Below, in pieces: positions 60,451-64,000 of a DNA stretch of 64,000 nucleotides. The stretch's first letter is position 1. Each line of letters opens with the position of its first letter. Location of the stretch: positions 22,880,501-22,944,500 of the forward strand of contig OY987268.1 of NCBI GenBank assembly GCA_963920665.1, read 5' to 3'. Both the position numbers and the translations under genes were made by a program. The DNA is from Straminergon stramineum. Taxonomy: Eukaryota > Streptophyta > Bryopsida > Hypnales > Calliergonaceae. The notes under the pieces are model-generated. The model did not search any database. It had not been told where the DNA came from and was given only the letters and a program-made list of their open reading frames with translations.

Positions 60451-61423
60451 CCCCTCACTGCCGAAGGCTTGAACAAGTTCAAAAACACCATTCTTTTTGA
60501 AGTGTTACAGATATAAATTTCACTAAGTTATAGAGATCTCAACCATAAGATCTTGTAGTGCACTTGTTGTAGATGGTGTGCATCAAATTTGGTGTCATTT
60601 GATTGCATAGATTACAAGATTATAATGTTTTAGTGTTGAAAAAGGATGCTAAAATTTTCCCAAAAACACATTTGGAGGAGAAAGTCAATTTCTAAATCTA
60701 CTAAAATGAAGAAATTGTAAACTAATAAGTGATTCAAAATCAGCATACAAACACATTGATGAAAAAAAATGTCATTCAATTGACACATTGTGCTTGCAAA
60801 ATGGCTTTGAAATGTCAAAAAATAGCAAGAAAAGTTGCAAAATACACATCAAAAACTGAACCTCCTTTTACTAAAATGCTTTTGAGTCACTCATAACTTC
60901 TTGGATTGATATGAAATTTTGGACACACAAACTAGACGAGTATACTCAACTTTTCTAAAAAATTTATTCAAAACAAACATTTTATGAAGAAGAAACAAGC
61001 CACTAAAGTTCACTCTAATCCAAAAATGTCGGGATTTTGAACTTCAAATTGCTCTCAAACATTCAAAACAACTTGGATTGGCATGAAAATTCTACCACAA
61101 TAACTAGACTTCAAGGGGAACATAACCCAAATTTTTTTATTGAAAAAAAAACATTGAATGAAGGAGATACAAGCTCCCGAAGTTGCAACCATCAAATGCA
61201 GCCATCAAATGCGGTTTGGTGAACTCAAATTGAACTTCTGAACTTCGATTGGCTTCCAAAAATTCAATACATCTTGAATTGATTTGAAAATTTTACCACA
61301 CAAAATAAAAGAGAGAGTGAAAATTTTCCAACAAGTTTTATTGAATTTGGACTTCCAAAGCAAAAGTTACAGCACTTTGAATTTGACATGAGGATACTTT
61401 TCATCTCCTTCGGCAGTGAGGGG
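60451..61423 (+). mobile_element. TTAA-bounded element, copy I (perfect 17-bp ends)
   Basis: Left end CCCCTCACTGCCGAAGG and right end CCTTCGGCAGTGAGGGG are perfect 17-bp inverted repeats. TTAA lies outside both (60447-60450 and 61424-61427). It is 973 bp with no transposase. The right half holds three diverged units of about 170-190 bp, each carrying a CTTGGATTGATATGAAA-like block (about 60900, 61070 and 61272) followed by an ACCACA-type block. Confidence 0.85.
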
Positions 61424-61427
61424 TTAA

Positions 61428-62656
61428 GCCACGTTTGTGGTGCTTGCACAACTACAGCAATGTATTGTGAGAGGGTTCTAGTACTTTGTTCCCATTGCAG
61501 TTTAGTAATTTCATTTCCTTATACCGTAATAGGATTAGATTATTCATGAACAATGAATTGGAAGTGGGACTTCTCATGTTTTATTCTAGAATGTTTTGTG
61601 GGTTATTCAAGAAGCTCAATTTGGATATTAAGAGGGTGAAGAATTCCCTCAAATTTTGTTATACACTATATATTGTCACTCACTCTTGCCTAGGGTGTGG
61701 TTTGTAATGTAAATTGTGCTATGAATTCTTCTTTCATTTGTACCAAAAATAAATTTAAAAAATAAAAAATAAAAATCCACGTTCAAAAGTTAATTGAAAA
61801 TGACTAGTGATATTCTTTTGTCATGAACAAGTGCATGTCCTTCACCCATCAAACTACTTTATATGCTATCTATATGTTTTACATACTATAGAATTTGTAA
61901 TGACTCATTGGGTGAATTTTGCAATTATTATTATTAGAGTCTTTCCATTTACAACTACCTATACCCTATGGTGCTCTAGGTACCTCACAATATATAGGCT
62001 CTAGGTTATTTAAGTCAAATTATTTTTTAATTTTCTTTACTTTTAAATTATTTACAATTCAATCATAAAGATGTTTGTTTCATTTTCATTAATTTAGGCA
62101 TTCACCTCTAATCCAAATTGCATCCATAACACTAATACTAATTCTTTGCTACAAGTCATTAACAAACCTTTTTTCTCTTTCCTTTCTTAACAATGTTAAC
62201 CCTCATTGCTAACCAATACAAAATTACTAATCCTAATTCAACTAAAAAATCTAATGCTATAATTCTCTAGGGATTCTTAAAATTTTCTAAATAAAAAATG
62301 AAATTATTTCTTATAATCTAAAAAATCCAATAATTTTTTTTCAAGGATTTTAGAAATTTTAAAAATAAATAAATTAGACTTCTTAATTACCAATACTTAA
62401 AAAAGGATTTTCATATCCTAAGACATCTACCAAAAAACATTTTCAAGTTCTTTATAATCCTTCATATAAAATTACAAAATTAAAATTAAAATTAAAGTAA
62501 TGTGATTTTTAAATGAGGTCTACATAAAGGAGGTGGTGAAAAGGTAAGAATTCATCCTAGACAAAATTGGTAATCCATGTACATATAAAACTAAAAACCT
62601 TTTGGCCCCATAAAAAAAATTTATATTAATGATTTTATGTAGAATTTTAAAAAATG
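61428..62656. other. AT-rich spacer, nothing identified
   Basis: Short open frames (61486-61707, 61807-62004) have no recognisable content. Confidence 0.3.

Positions 62657-62679
<23 letters not shown>
62657..62679. repeat. TA dinucleotide microsatellite
   Basis: About eleven TA units followed by a run of T. Confidence 0.9.
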
Positions 62680-62687
<8 letters not shown>

Positions 62688-63177
62688 TAATTTTTTAATT
62701 TTTTTAATTGTAAAACTATAAAAATAATAAAATAATAAAAAAATCAATTTTCTTCTTCTATAATATCATCCACAATTAAAATTAATAATTAAATAATAGA
62801 ATATAAATTACAAATAAATTTAATTTCTCAATAAATGAATTAAAAAATATCCAAATACATAAATAAAATTTTATAAAAATAACCAACTCTTGAAGTACCA
62901 TGGATTTTCTTGATTTTGGTCATCAATTTGAATAGCTACAAAAAAATAAATATTTTTTTAAATCATAAAATTTATTTATAAACTAAAAGCCTTGTAGCCC
63001 AACAAAAAGAGATTGACATTTATGATATTATGTAGACCTTTAAAAAATGAAAAATGAAAAAAATAATAAAATAAAATAACCAAATAATTTATAGAAAATT
63101 AAATAAAACTTTCAAATTTTAATTTGTAATAAGAAAATGAAAATAGAAAAGTGTATATTGATATTGCTTATTGTAAA

Positions 63178-63180
<3 letters not shown>

Positions 63181-63263
<83 letters not shown>
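63181..63263. repeat. (TAA)14(TTA)13 perfect palindromic microsatellite
   Basis: Fourteen TAA units switch directly to TTA units, forming a perfect palindrome with arms of about 41 bp centred between 63222 and 63223. It lies eight bases left of the TTAA that bounds copy D. Confidence 0.93.
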
Positions 63264-63264
<1 letters not shown>

Positions 63265-63274
63265 TCTCTTTTAA

Positions 63275-64000
63275 CCCCTAAAGGACCAAATGGCATTTTT
63301 TGGCATCATAGCAATTTGGGGCAACTCACTACAAATGGAATTTTTTTTTCTTTTAAATTTTCACACAACATGAGCCCAAGGGATAGTTTTAAGGCCCAAT
63401 ATTTTTCATAAATTTTGAATACATGGTTAAAAAGTTATTGTATGATATGTAGTTTTCATTGCTCTACCGATAGCTCGGGCATCAAAAACAACTTCTTTAA
63501 AAATCACTTTTTTAAAAAATGAAATTTGGAAATTGGTTTTCTAGATTTACATAGATTTATATATGGAAAGCTTTGAATCATTCCATTTTGATTGGTGAGA
63601 TGAAAGTTATGAAGAGTTTAAGTTGTGGGTAGTTTGTGGGTAGTTATGGAATCTCCACTATAAAATAATTTTTGAAGACCTTTATTTAACTCAATTTTCA
63701 ATACTTTTGGAAATTGAGTTAAAAAACATTAGTTGTTGATTGTTTATTACAACATTACAACCATTGGGATTGGCATTTTTTCAATTTCATAAATAAATTG
63801 TTAACAATTTAGTATTTTGAATCATTCTCTACTTCTTTCTACTTACTAATTTTTTCCTACATTGTTGTACAATTCCAATTTCCAAATGATCTAAAATTTT
63901 TCAAGCATGTGAACAACTTGCCTTGAGGAATGAATCCAAAGAGTTACAACCATTTTGGACATTTTTTCATAATGATCTGACCTTGTGAAGTGCAATTGCC
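63275..64000 (+). mobile_element. TTAA-bounded element, copy D (cut by window edge)
   Basis: Left end CCCCTAAAGGACCAAATGG after TTAA (63271-63274). The interior matches copies A-C: GCAACTCACTACAAATGGA, GGAAAGCTTTGAATCATTCC, ACAACCATTGGGATTGGCA, GTGAAGTGCAATTGCC. By comparison roughly 200 bp lie beyond the window. Confidence 0.8.

Overview
The window looks like nuclear DNA of a land plant. Protein-coding islands with moderate GC and GT-AG introns of roughly 80-1,030 bp sit in a much larger, very AT-rich background full of degraded repeats. Plant affinity is supported by a plant-type equilibrative nucleoside transporter, a plant-type RNase H2 subunit B, TKL-like kinases, TTTAGGG-type (telo-box-like) motifs near gene starts, and Stowaway- and CACTA-type elements. 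A bryophyte or another early-diverging land plant is possible, but the species cannot be fixed from sequence alone. No bacterial, organellar, CRISPR or rRNA features were seen, and no convincing tRNA.

Layout. 1-6 kb: an intact protein kinase gene (core 1583-2638) with a plausible upstream exon and a plausible spliced C-terminal exon, then a decayed kinase copy (4197-4815). 8-9.4 kb: a five-exon L7Ae-fold gene resembling RNase P/MRP subunit Rpp38. 10.5-24 kb: AT-rich repeat DNA. 24.5-26.8 kb: a complete two-exon equilibrative nucleoside transporter (439 aa). 27.4-39 kb: repeat DNA with a Stowaway-like element, a ~180-bp tandem array and dispersed elements. 39.6-43.1 kb: a complete ten-exon RNASEH2B gene (268 aa) ending in a PIP-box-like motif. 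44-56 kb: a 2.1-kb CACTA element with its 3-bp target duplication, a hAT transposase relic, a recent-looking Mutator-like MITE and more dispersed elements. 56.8-58.1 kb: a multipass membrane protein of unrecognised family. 58-64 kb: more repeats.

The strongest unexplained signal is a dispersed family of about ten copies, mostly 0.6-1.2 kb, that together fill over an eighth of the window. The best copies start CCCCTAAA or CCCCTSA, end in the reverse complement, and are bounded by TTAA on both sides, as piggyBac-type elements are. None encodes a recognisable transposase. A second family (three copies, ~230-250 bp, ends resembling GTTGCTATTATGTGAGC) has nested internal palindromes, and a third (three copies) is recognised only by shared internal blocks.

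The four reconstructed genes are not an operon or pathway. Two belong to nucleic-acid ribonuclease machinery (RNase P/MRP-type subunit, RNase H2), one is a nucleoside transporter and one a kinase. Their proximity is most simply chance. All splice models were built by eye from GT/AG sites, reading phase and family conservation, and have not been tested against transcripts.
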